The translations under genes and the position numbers were made by a program. From positions 17,749,938-17,813,937 of the forward strand of contig OU452226.1 of assembly GCA_911728455.2 (NCBI GenBank): a DNA stretch of 64,000 bases, read 5' to 3'. Positions 46,601 through 59,400 of the stretch are shown here, piece after piece. The notes under the pieces are model-generated. The model saw only the letters and a list, made by a program, of their open reading frames with translations, ran no database searches and had not been told where the DNA came from. The DNA comes from Marthasterias glacialis. Lineage: Eukaryota; Echinodermata; Asteroidea; Forcipulatida; Asteriidae. Numbering within the stretch: position 1 is the first letter of the stretch; each line of letters opens with the position of its first letter.

Positions 46601-48500
46601 TCCAAAAGTCCCATTTTTTTTAGGGGGGTACTAAAAAATATGTGCTTTTTGACCCTAAAACTTTCAGCCCCAAAACTTGTGGATATTTCCCGAAATAACG
46701 CTCATCCGGAGTTGCAAATTAGAGCACTGGTACTGGGGGATATTCCCTCTTGACATGGTAGAGCAAAAACGACTTTGAAATTTTAGTCCAAAAGTCCCAT
46801 TTTTTTTAGGGGGGTACTAAACAATATGTGCTTTTTGACCCTAAAACTTTCAGCCCCAAAATTTGTGGATGTTTCACGAACTTTCGCTCATCCGGACTTG
46901 CAAATTAGAGCACTGGTACTACGGGATATTCCCTCTTAACATGGAAGAGCAAAAACGACTTTGACATTTTGGTCCAAAACTCCAATTTTTTTTAGGGGGG
47001 TATTAAAAAATACATGCTTTTTGACCCTAAAACTTTCAGCCCCAAAACTTGTAGATGTTTCTAGAACTAACGCTCATCCGGACTTGCAAATTAGAGCAGT
47101 GGTACTGGGGGATATTCCCTCTTGACATGGTAGAGCAAAAGCGACTTTGAAATTTTAGTCCAAAAGTCCCATTTTTTTTAGGGGGGTACTAAAAAATATG
47201 TGTTTTTTGACCCTAAAACTTTCAGCCTAAAAATGGTGGATATTTCCCGAACTAACGCTCATCCGGACTTGCAAATTAGAGCACTGGTACTAGGGGATAT
47301 TCCCTCTTGATATGGTAGAGCAAAAACGACTTTGACATTTTGGTCCAAAACTCCAATATTTTTTAGGGGGGTACTAAAAAATATGTGCTTTTTGACCCTA
47401 AAACTTTCAGCCCCAAAACTGGTGGATATTTCCCGAACTAACGCTCATCCGGACTTGCAAATTAGAGCACTGGTACTGGGGGATATTCCCTCTTGACATG
47501 GTAGAGCAAAAATGACTTTGAAATTTTTGTCCCAAACTCCAATTTTTTTTAGGGGGGTACTGAAAAATTTGTGTTTATGACCCTAAAACTTTCAGTCCCA
47601 AAAATGGTGGATATTTCCCGAACCAACGCTTATCCGGACTTGCAAATTAGAGCACTGGTACTGGGGGATATTCCCTCTTGACATGGTAGAGCAAAAACGA
47701 CTTTGAAATTTTAGTCCAAAACTCCCATTTTTTTCAGGGGGGTACTAAAAAATATGCCCTTTTTGACCCTAAAACTTTCAGCCCCAAAACTGGTGGATGT
47801 TTCCCGAAATAACGCTCATCCGGAGTTGCAAATTAGAGCACTGGTACTGGGGGATATTCCCTCTTGACATGGTAGAGCAAAAACGACTTTGAAATTTTAG
47901 TCCAAAAGCCAATTTTTTTTAGGGGGGTACTAAAAAATATGCGCTTTTTGACCCTAAAACTTTCAGCCCCTAAACTGGTGGATGTTTCCCGAACTAACGC
48001 TTATGCGGACTTGCAAATTAGAGCACTGGTACTGGGGGATATTCCCTCATGACATGGTAGAGCAAAAACGACTTTGAAATTTTAGTCCAAAACTCCCATT
48101 TTTTTTTAGGGGGGTACTGAAAAATTTGTGTTTTTTGACACTAAAACTTTTAGCCTAAAAATAGTGGATACTTCCCGAACTAACGCTTATACGGACTTGC
48201 AAATTAGAGCACTGGTACTAGGGGATATTCCCTCTTGATATGGTAGAGCAAAAACGACTTTGACATTTTGGTCCAAAACTCCAATATTTTTTAGGGGGGT
48301 ACTAAAAAATATGTGCTTTTTGACCCTAAAACTTTCAGCCCCAAAACTGGTGGATATTTCCCGAACTAACGCTCATCCGGACTTGCAAATTAGAGCACTG
48401 GTACTGGGGGATATTCCCTCTTGACATGGTAGAGCAAAAACGACTTTGACATTTTGGTCCAAAACTCCAATATTTTTTAGGGGGGTACTAAAAAATATGT
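43473..48500 (+). repeat. 18-monomer duplication, 3344-bp offset
   Basis: Rare variants pair up at one offset: TACTAAACAATATGTGC at about 43473 and 46817, TTATGCGGACTTG near 44660 and 48003, and TTATACGGACTTGC near 44843 and 48187. A block of about 1.7 kb was copied as a unit. Confidence 0.8.
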
Positions 48501-49580
48501 GCTTTTTGACCCCAAAACTTTCAGCCCCAAAACTTGTGGATGTTTCCCGAAATAACGCTCATCCGGAGTTGCAAATTAGAGCACTGGTACTGGGGGATAT
48601 TCCCTCTTGACATGGTAGAGCAAAAACGACTTTGAAATTTTAGTCCAAAAGTCCCATTTTTTTTAGGGGGGTACTAAAAAATATGCGCTTTTTGACCCTA
48701 AAACTTTCAGCCCCTAAACTGGTGGATGTTTCCCGAACTAACGCTCATCCGGACTTGAAAATTAGAGCACTGGTACTGGGGGATATTCCCTCTTGACATG
48801 GTAGAGCAAAAACGACTTTGAAATTTTAGTCCAAAAGTCCCATTTTTTTTAGGGGGGTACTAAAAAATATGCGCTTTTTGACCCTAAAACTTTCAGCCCC
48901 TAAACTGGTGGATGTTTCCCGAACTAACGCTCATCCGGACTTGAAAATTAGAGCACTGGTACTGGGGGATATTCCCTCATGACATGGTAGAGCAACAACG
49001 ACTTTGAAATTTTAGTCCAAAACTCCCATTTTTTTTAGGGGGGTACTGTAAAATTTGTGCTTTTGACCCTAAAACTTTCAGCCTAAAAATGGTGGATGTT
49101 TCCAGAACTAACGCTCATCCGGACTTGCAAATTAGAGCACTAGTACTGGAGGATATTCCCTCTTGACATGGTAGAGCAAAAATGACTTTGAAATTTTGGT
49201 CCCAAACTCCAATTTTTTTTAGGGGGGTACTGAAAAATTTGTGTTTTTTGGCCCTAAAACTTTCAGTCCCAAAAATGGTGGATGTTTCCAGAACTAACGC
49301 TCATCCGGACTTGCAAATTAGAGCACTAGTACTGGAGGATATTCCCTCTTGACATGGTAGAGCAAAAATGACTTTGAAATTTTAGTCCAAGACTCCAATA
49401 TTTTTCAGGGGGGTACTGAAAAATTTGTGTTTTTTGACCCTAAAACTTTCAGCTGAAAAATGGTGGATATTTCCCAAACTAACGCTCATCCGGACTTGCA
49501 AATTAGAGCACTGGTACTGGGGGATATTCCCTCTTGACATGGTAGAGCAAAAACGACTTTGAAATTTTAGTCCAAAACTC

Positions 49581-52500
49581 CCATTGTTTTCAGGGGGGTA
49601 CTGAAAAATTTGTGTTTTTTTACCCTTAAACTTTCAGCTGAAAAATGATGGATATTTCCCAAACTAACGCTTATCCGGACTTGCAAATTAGAGCACTGGT
49701 ACTAGGGGATATTCCCTCTTGACATGGTAGAGCAAAATCGACTTTGAAATTTTAGTCCAAAACTCCCATTTTTTTTAGGGGGGTACTGTAAAATTTGTGC
49801 TTTTGACCCTAAAACTTTCAGCCTAAAAATGGTGGATGTTTCCAGAACTAACGCTCATCCGGACTTGCAAATTAGAGCACTAGTACTAGGGGATATTCCC
49901 TCTTGACATGGTAGAGCAAAAACGACTTTGACATTTTGGTCCAAAACTCCAATATTTTTTAGGGGGGTACTAAAAAATATGTGCTTTTTGACCCTAAAAC
50001 TTTCAGCCCCAAAACATGTGGATGTTTCCCGAAATAACGCTCATCCGGAGTTGCAAATTAGAGCACTGGTACTGGGGGATATTCCCTCTTGACATGGTAG
50101 AGCAAAAACGACTTTGAAATTTTAGTCCAAAAGTCCCATTTTTTTTAGGGGGGTACTAAAAAATATGCGCTTTTTGACCCTAAAACTTTCAGCCCCTAAA
50201 CTGGTGGATGTTTCCCGAACTAACGCTCATCCGGACTTGAAAATTAGAGCACTGGTACTGGGGGATATTCCCTCATGACATGGTAGAGCAAAAACGACTT
50301 TGAAATTTTAGTCCAAAACTCCCATTTTTTTTAGGGGGGTACTGTAAAATTTGTGCTTTTGACCCTAAAACTTTCAGCCTAAAAATGGTGGATGTTTCCA
50401 GAACTAACGCTCATCCGGACTTGCAAATTAGAGCACTAGTACTGGAGGATATTCCCTCTTGACATGGTAGAGCAAAAATGACTTTGAAATTTTGGTCCCA
50501 AACTCCAATTTTTTTTAGGGGGGTACTGAAAAATTTGTGTTTTTTGGCCCTAAAACTTTCAGTCCCAAAAATGGTGGATGTTTCCAGAACTAACGCTCAT
50601 CCGGACTTGCAAATTAGAGCACTAGTACTGGAGGATATTCCCTCTTGACATGGTAGAGCAAAAATGACTTTGAAATTTTAGTCCAAGACTCCAATATTTT
50701 TCAGGGGGGTACTGAAAAATTTGTGTTTTTTGACCCTAAAACTTTCAGCTGAAAAATGGTGGATATTTCCCAAACTAACGCTCATCCGGACTTGCAAATT
50801 AGAGCACTGGTACTGGGGGATATTCCCTCTTGACATGGTAGAGCAAAAACGACTTTGAAATTTTAGTCCAAAACTCCCATTGTTTTCAGGGGGGTACTGA
50901 AAAATTTGTGTTTTTTTACCCTTAAACTTTCAGCTGAAAAATGATGGATATTTCCCAAACTAACGCTTATCCGGACTTGCAAATTAGAGCACTGGTACTA
51001 GGGGATATTCCCTCTTGACATGGTAGAGCAAAATCGACTTTGAAATTTTAGTCCAAAACTCCCATTTTTTTTAGGGGGGTACTGTAAAATTTGTGCTTTT
51101 GACCCTAAAACTTTCAGCCTAAAAATGGTGGATGTTTCCAGAACTAACGCTTATCCGGACTTGCAAATTAGAGCACTAGTACTAGGGGATATTCCCTCTT
51201 GACATGGTAGAGCAAAAACGACTTTGACATTTTGGTCCAAAACTCCAATATTTTTTAGGGGGGTACTAAAAAATATGTGCTTTTTGACCCCAAAACTTTC
51301 AGCCCCAAAACATGTGGATGTTTCCCGAAATAACGCTCATCCGGAGTTGCAAATTAGAGCACTGGTACTGGGGGATATTCCCTCTTGACATGGTAGAGCA
51401 AAAACGACTTTGAAATTTTAGTCCAAAAGTCCCATTTTTTTTAGGGGGGTACTAAAAAATATGCGCTTTTTGACCCTAAAACTTTCAGCCCCTAAACTGG
51501 TGGATGTTTCCCGAACTAACGCTCATCCGGACTTGAAAATTAGAGCACTGGTACTGGGGGATATTCCCTCATGACATGGTAGAGCAAAAACGACTTTGAA
51601 ATTTTAGTCCAAAACTCCCATTTTTTTTAGGGGGGTACTGTAAAATTTGTGCTTTTGACCCTAAAACTTTCAGCCTAAAAATGGTGGATGTTTCCAGAAC
51701 TAACGCTCATCCGGACTTGCAAATTAGAGCACTAGTACTGGAGGATATTCCCTCTTGACATGGTAGAGCAAAAATGACTTTGAAATTTTGGTCCCAAACT
51801 CCAATTTTTTTTAGGGGGGTACTGAAAAATTTGTGTTTTTTGGCCCTAAAACTTTCAGTCCCAAAAATGGTGGATGTTTCCAGAACTAACGCTCATCCGG
51901 ACTTGCAAATTAGAGCACTAGTACTGGAGGATATTCCCTCTTGACATGGTAGAGCAAAAATGACTTTGAAATTTTAGTCCAAGACTCCAATATTTTTCAG
52001 GGGGGTACTGAAAAATTTGTGTTTTTTGACCCTAAAACTTTCAGCTGAAAAATGGTGGATATTTCCCAAACTAACGCTCATCCGGACTTGCAAATTAGAG
52101 CACTGGTACTGGGGGATATTCCCTCTTGACATGGTAGAGCAAAAACGACTTTGAAATTTTAGTCCAAAACTCCCATTGTTTTCAGGGGGGTACTGAAAAA
52201 TTTGTGTTTTTTTACCCTTAAACTTTCAGCTGAAAAATGATGGATATTTCCCAAACTAACGCTTATCCGGACTTGCAAATTAGAGCACTGGTACTAGGGG
52301 ATATTCCCTCTTGACATGGTAGAGCAAAATCGACTTTGAAATTTTAGTCCAAAACTCCCATTGTTTTCAGGGGGGTACTAAAAAATATGCCCTTTTTGAC
52401 CCTAAAACTTTCAGCCCCAAAACTGGTGGATGTTTCCCGAAGTAACGCTCATCCGGATTTGCAAATTAGAGCACTGGTACTGGGGGATATTCCCTCTTGA

Positions 52501-53468
52501 CATGGTAGAGCAAAAACGACTTTGAAATTTTAGTCCAAAACTCCAATTTTTTTTAGGGGGGTACTGAAAAATTTGTGTTTTTTGACACTAAAACTTTTAG
52601 CCTAAAAATAGTGGATACTTCCTGAACTAACGCTTATACGGACTTGCAAATTAGAGCACTGGTACTAGGGGATATTCCCTCTTGACATGGTAGAGCAAAA
52701 ACGACTTTGAGATTTTGGTCCAAAACTCCAATATTTTTTAGGGGGGTACTAAAAAATATGTGCTTTTTGACCCCAAAACTTTCAGCCCCAAAACTTGTGG
52801 ATGTTTCCCGAAATAACGCTCATCCGGAGTTGCAAATTAGAGCACTGGTACTGGGGGATATTCCCTATTGACATGGTAGAGCAAAAACGACTTTGAAATT
52901 TTAGTCCAAAAGTCCAATTTTTTTTAGGGGGGTACTAAAAAATATGCACTTTTTGACCCTCAAACTTTCAGCCCCTAAACTGGTGGATGTTTCCCGAACT
53001 AACGCTCATCCGGACTTGCAAATTAGAGCACTGGTACTGGGGGATATTCCCTCATGACATGGTAGAGCAAAAACGACTTTGAAATTTTAGTCCAAAACTC
53101 CCATTTTTTTTAGGGGGGTACTGTAAAATTTGTGCTTTTGACCCTAAAACTTTCAGCCCCAAAACTTGTGGATGTTTCCCGAAATAACGCTCATCCGGAC
53201 TTGAAAATTAGAGCACTGGTACTGGGGGATATTCCCTCATGACATGGTAGAGCAAAAACGACTTTGAAATTTTAGTCCAAAACTCCCATTTTTTTTAGGG
53301 GGGTACTGTAAAATTTGTGCTTTTGACCCTAAAACTTTCAGCCTAAAAATGGTGGATGTTTCCAGAACTAACGCTCATCCGGACTTGCAAATTAGAGCAC
53401 TAGTACTGGAGGATATTCCCTCTTGACATGGTAGAGCAAAAATGACTTTGAAATTTTAGTCCCAAACT
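49581..53468 (+). repeat. Seven-monomer higher-order repeat, 1296-bp period
   Basis: The variant CCATTGTTTTCAGGGGGGTA lies at 49581, 50877 and 52173, exactly 1296 bp apart each time. The same spacing recurs at 56067, 57363 and 58659. Confidence 0.88.
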
Positions 53469-56400
53469 CCAATTTTTTTTAGGGGGGTACTGAAAAATTT
53501 GTGTTTTTTGGCCCTAAAACTTTCAGTCCCAAAAATGGTGGATGTTTCCAGAACTAACGCTCATCCGGACTTGCAAATTAGAGCACTAGTACTGGAGGAT
53601 ATTCCCTCTTGACATGGTAGAGCAAAAATGACTTTGAAATTTTAGTCCAAGACTCCAATATTTTTCAGGGGGGTACTGAAAAATTTGTGTTTTTTGACCC
53701 TAAAACTTTCAGCTGAAAAATGGTGGATATTTCCCAAACTAACGCTCATCCGGACTTGCAAATTAGAGCACTGGTACTGGGGGATATTCCCTCTTGACAT
53801 GGTAGAGCAAAAACGACTTTGAAATTTTAGTCCAAAACTCCCATTGTTTTCAGGGGGGTACTGAAAAATTTGTGTTTTTTTACCCTTAAACTTTCAGCTG
53901 AAAAATGATGGATATTTCCCAAACTAACGCTTATCCGGACTTGCAAATTAGAGCACTGGTACTAGGGGATATTCCCTCTTGACATGGTAGAGCAAAATCG
54001 ACTTTGAAATTTTAGTCCAAAACTCCCATTGTTTTCAGGGGGGTACTAAAAAATATGCCCTTTTTGACCCTAAAACTTTCAGCCCCAAAACTGGTGGATG
54101 TTTCCCGAAGTAACGCTCATCCGGATTTGCAAATTAGAGCACTGGTACTGGGGGATATTCCCTCTTGACATGGTAGAGCAAAAACGACTTTGAAATTTTA
54201 GTCCAAAACTCCAATTTTTTTTAGGGGGGGTACTGAAAAATTTGTGTTTTTTGACACTAAAACTTTTAGCCTAAAAATAGTGGATACTTCCCGAACTAAC
54301 GCTTATACGGACTTGCAAATTAGAGCACTGGTACTAGGGGATATTCCCTCTTGACATGGTAGAGCAAAAACGACTTTGACATTTTGGTCCAAAACTCCAA
54401 TATTTTTTAGGGGGGTACTAAAAAATATGTGCTTTTTGACCCCAAAACTTTCAGCCCCAAAACTTGTGGATGTTTCCCGAAATAACGCTCATCCGGAGTT
54501 GCAAATTAGAGCACTGGTACTGGGGGATATTCCCTATTGACATGGTAGAGCAAAAACGACTTTGAAATTTTAGTCCAAAAGTCCAATTTTTTTTAGGGGG
54601 GTACTAAAAAATATGCGCTTTTTGACCCTCAAACTTTCAGCCCCTAAACTGGTGGATGTTTCCCGAACTAACGCTCATCCGGACTTGCAAATTAGAGCAC
54701 TGGTACTGGGGGATATTCCCTCATGACATGGTAGAGCAAAAACGACTTTGAAATTTTAGTCCAAAACTCCCATTTTTTTTAGGGGGGTACTGTAAAATTT
54801 GTGCTTTTGACCCTAAAACTTTCAGCCTAAAAATGGTGGATGTTTCCAGAACTAACGCTCATCCGGACTTGCAAATTAGAGCACTAGTACTGGAGGATAT
54901 TCCCTCTTGACATGGTAGAGCAAAAATGACTTTGAAATTTTGGTCCCAAACTCCAATTTTTTTTAGGGGGGTACTGAAAAATTTGTGTTTTTTGACCCTA
55001 AAACTTTCAGTCCCAAAAATGGTGGATGTTTCCAGAACTAACGCTCATCCGGACTTGCAAATTAGAGCACTAGTACTGGAGGATATTCCCTCTTGACATG
55101 GTAGAGCAAAAATGACTTTGAAATTTTAGTCCAAGACTCCAATATTTTTCAGGGGGGTACTGAAAAATTGTGTTTTTTTACCCTAAAACTTTCAGCTGAA
55201 AAATGGTGGATATTTCCCAAACTAACGCTCATCCGGACTTGCAAATTAGAGCACTGGTACTGGGGGATATTCCCTCTTGACATGGTAGAGCAAAAACGAC
55301 TTTGAAATTTTAGTCCAAAACTCCAATTTTTTTTAGGGGGGTACTAAAAAATATGTGCTTTTTGACCCTAAAACTTTCAGTCGAAAAACTTGTGGATTTT
55401 TCCCAAACTAACGCTCATCCGGAGTTGCAAATTAGAGCACTGGTACTGGGGGATATTCCCTCTTGACATGGTAGAGCAAAAAGGACTTTGAAATTTAAGT
55501 CCAAAATTCCAATATTTTTCAGGGGGGTACTGAAAAATTTGTGTTTTTTGACCCTAAAACTATCAGCCTAAAAATTGTGGATGTTTCCCGAAGTATTGCT
55601 AATCAGAACTTGCAAATTAGGGCACTGGTACTGGGGGATATTCCCTCTTGACATGGTAGAGCAAAAATGACTTTGACATTTTGGTCCAAAACTCAAAAAT
55701 TTTTTTAGGGGGGTACTAAAAATATGTGCTTTTTGACCATTGAAAATTTCTGCCCCAAAACTTGTGGATGTTTCCCGAACTAACGCTCATCCGGACTTGC
55801 AAATTAGAGCACTGGTAGTGGGGGATATTCCCTCTTGACATGGTAGAGAAAAAATGACTTTGAAATTGTAGTCCAAAACTCCAATATTTTTTAGGGGGGT
55901 ACTGAAAAATGTGTGTTTTTTTACCCTAAAACTTTCAGCTGAAAAATGGTGGATATTTCCCAAACTAACGCTCATCCGGACTTGCAAATTAGAGCACTGG
56001 TACTGGGGGATATTCCCTCTTGACATGGTAGAGCAAAAACGACTTTGAAATTTTAGTCCAAAACTCCCATTGTTTTCAGGGGGGTACTGAAAAATTTGTG
56101 TTTTTTTACCCTTAAACTTTCAGCTGAAAAATGATGGATATTTCCCAAACTAACGCTTATCCGGACTTGCAAATTAGAGCACTGGTACTAGGGGATATTC
56201 CCTCTTGACATGGTAGAGCAAAATCGACTTTGAAATTTTAGTCCAAAACTCCCATTTTTTTTAGGGGGGTACTGTAAAATTTGTGCTTTTGACCCTAAAA
56301 CTTTCAGCCTAAAAATGGTGGATGTTTCCAGAACTAACGCTCATCCGGACTTGCAAATTAGAGCACTAGTACTAGGGGATATTCCCTCTTGACATGGTAG

Positions 56401-59400
56401 AGCAAAAACGACTTTGACATTTTGGTCCAAAACTCCAATATTTTTTAGGGGGGTACTAAAAAATATGTGCTTTTTGACCCCAAAACTTTCAGCCCCAAAA
56501 CATGTGGATGTTTCCCGAAATAACGCTCATCCGGAGTTGCAAATTAGAGCACTGGTACTGGGGGATATTCCCTCTTGACATGGTAGAGCAAAAACGACTT
56601 TGAAATTTTAGTCCAAAAGTCCCATTTTTTTTAGGGGGGTACTAAAAAATATGCGCTTTTTGACCCTAAAACTTTCAGCCCCTAAACTGGTGGATGTTTC
56701 CCGAACTAACGCTCATCCGGACTTGAAAATTAGAGCACTGGTACTGGGGGATATTCCCTCATGACATGGTAGAGCAAAAACGACTTTGAAATTTTAGTCC
56801 AAAACTCCCATTTTTTTTAGGGGGGTACTGTAAAATTTGTGCTTTTGACCCTAAAACTTTCAGCCTAAAAATGGTGGATGTTTCCAGAACTAACGCTCAT
56901 CCGGACTTGCAAATTAGAGCACTAGTACTGGAGGATATTCCCTCTTGACATGGTAGAGCAAAAATGACTTTGAAATTTTGGTCCCAAACTCCAATTTTTT
57001 TTAGGGGGGTACTGAAAAATTTGTGTTTTTTGACCCTAAAACTTTCAGTCCCAAAAATGGTGGATGTTTCCAGAACTAACGCTGATCCGGACTTGCAAAT
57101 TAGAGCACTAGTACTGGAGGATATTCCCTCTTGACATGGTAGAGCAAAAATGACTTTGAAATTTTAGTCCAAGACTCCAATATTTTTCAGGGGGGTACTG
57201 AAAAATTTGTGTTTTTTGACCCTAAAACTTTCAGCTGAAAAATGGTGGATATTTCCCAAACTAACGCTCATCCGGACTTGCAAATTAGAGCACTGGTACT
57301 GGGGGATATTCCCTCTTGACATGGTAGAGCAAAAACGACTTTGAAATTTTAGTCCAAAACTCCCATTGTTTTCAGGGGGGTACTGAAAAATTTGTGTTTT
57401 TTTACCCTTAAACTTTCAGCTGAAAAATGATGGATATTTCCCAAACTAACGCTTATCCGGACTTGCAAATTAGAGCACTGGTACTAGGGGATATTCCCTC
57501 TTGACATGGTAGAGCAAAAACGACTTTGAAATTTTAGTCCAAAACTCCCATTTTTTTTAGGGGGGTACTGTAAAATTTGTGCTTTTGACCCTAAAACTTT
57601 CAGCCTAAAAATGGTGGATGTTTCCAGAACTAACGCTCATCCGGACTTGCAAATTAGAGCACTAGTACTAGGGGATATTCCCTCTTGACATGGTAGAGCA
57701 AAAACGACTTTGACATTTTGGTCCAAAACTCCAATATTTTTTAGGGGGGTACTAAAAAATATGTGCTTTTTGACCCCAAAACTTTCAGCCCCAAAACATG
57801 TGGATGTTTCCCGAAATAACGCTCATCCGGAGTTGCAAATTAGAGCACTGGTACTGGGGGATATTCCCTCTTGACATGGTAGAGCAAAAACGACTTTGAA
57901 ATTTTAGTCCAAAAGTCCCATTTTTTTTAGGGGGGTACTAAAAAATATGCGCTTTTTGACCCTAAAACTTTCAGCCCCTAAACTGGTGGATGTTTCCCGA
58001 ACTAACGCTCATCCGGACTTGCAAATTAGAGCACTGGTACTGGGGGATATTCCCTCATGACATGGTAGAGCAAAAACGACTTTGAAATTTTAGTCCAAAA
58101 CTCCCATTTTTTTTAGGGGGGTACTGTAAAATTTGTGCTTTTGACCCTAAAACTTTCAGCCTAAAAATGGTGGATGTTTCCAGAACTAACGCTCATCCGG
58201 ACTTGCAAATTAGAGCACTAGTACTGGAGGATATTCCCTCTTGACATGGTAGAGCAAAAATGACTTTGAAATTTTGGTCCCAAACTCCAATTTTTTTTAG
58301 GGGGGTACTGAAAAATTTGTGTTTTTTGGCCCTAAAACTTTCAGTCCCAAAAATGGTGGATGTTTCCAGAACTAACGCTCATCCGGACTTGCAAATTAGA
58401 GCACTAGTACTGGAGGATATTCCCTCTTGACATGGTAGAGCAAAAATGACTTTGAAATTTTAGTCCAAGACTCCAATATTTTTCAGGGGGGTACTGAAAA
58501 ATTTGTGTTTTTTGACCCTAAAACTTTCAGCTGAAAAATGGTGGATATTTCCCAAACTAACGCTCATCCGGACTTGCAAATTAGAGCACTGGTACTGGGG
58601 GATATTCCCTCTTGACATGGTAGAGCAAAAACGACTTTGAAATTTTAGTCCAAAACTCCCATTGTTTTCAGGGGGGTACTGAAAAATTTGTGTTTTTTTA
58701 CCCTTAAACTTTCAGCTTAAAAATGGTGGATATTTCCCAAACTAACGCTTATCCGGACTTGCAAATTAGAGCACTGGTACTAGGGGATATTCCCTCTTGA
58801 CATGGTAGAGCAAAATCGACTTTGAAATTTTAGTCCAAAACTCCCATTGTTTTCAGGGGGGTACTAAAAAATATGCCCTTTTTGACCCTAAAACTTTCAG
58901 CCCCAAAACTGGTGGATGTTTCCCGAAGTAACGCTCATCCGGATTTGCAAATTAGAGCACTGGTACTGGGGGATATTCCCTCTTGACATGGTAGAGCAAA
59001 AACGACTTTGAAATTTTAGTCCAAAACTCCAATTTTTTTTAGGGGGGTACTGAAAAATTTGTGTTTTTTGACACTAAAACTTTTAGCCTAAAAATAGTGG
59101 ATACTTCCCGAACTAACGCTTATACGGACTTGCAAATTAGAGCACTGGTACTAGGGGATATTCCCTCTTGACATGGTAGAGCAAAAACGACTTTGAGATT
59201 TTGGTCCAAAACTCCAATATTTTTTAGGGGGGTACTAAAAAATATGTGCTTTTTGACCCCAAAACTTTCAGCCCCAAAACTTGTGGATGTTTCCCGAAAT
59301 AACGCTCATCCGGAGTTGCAAATTAGAGCACTGGTACTGGGGGATATTCCCTATTGACATGGTAGAGCAAAAACGACTTTGAAATTTTAGTCCAAAAGTC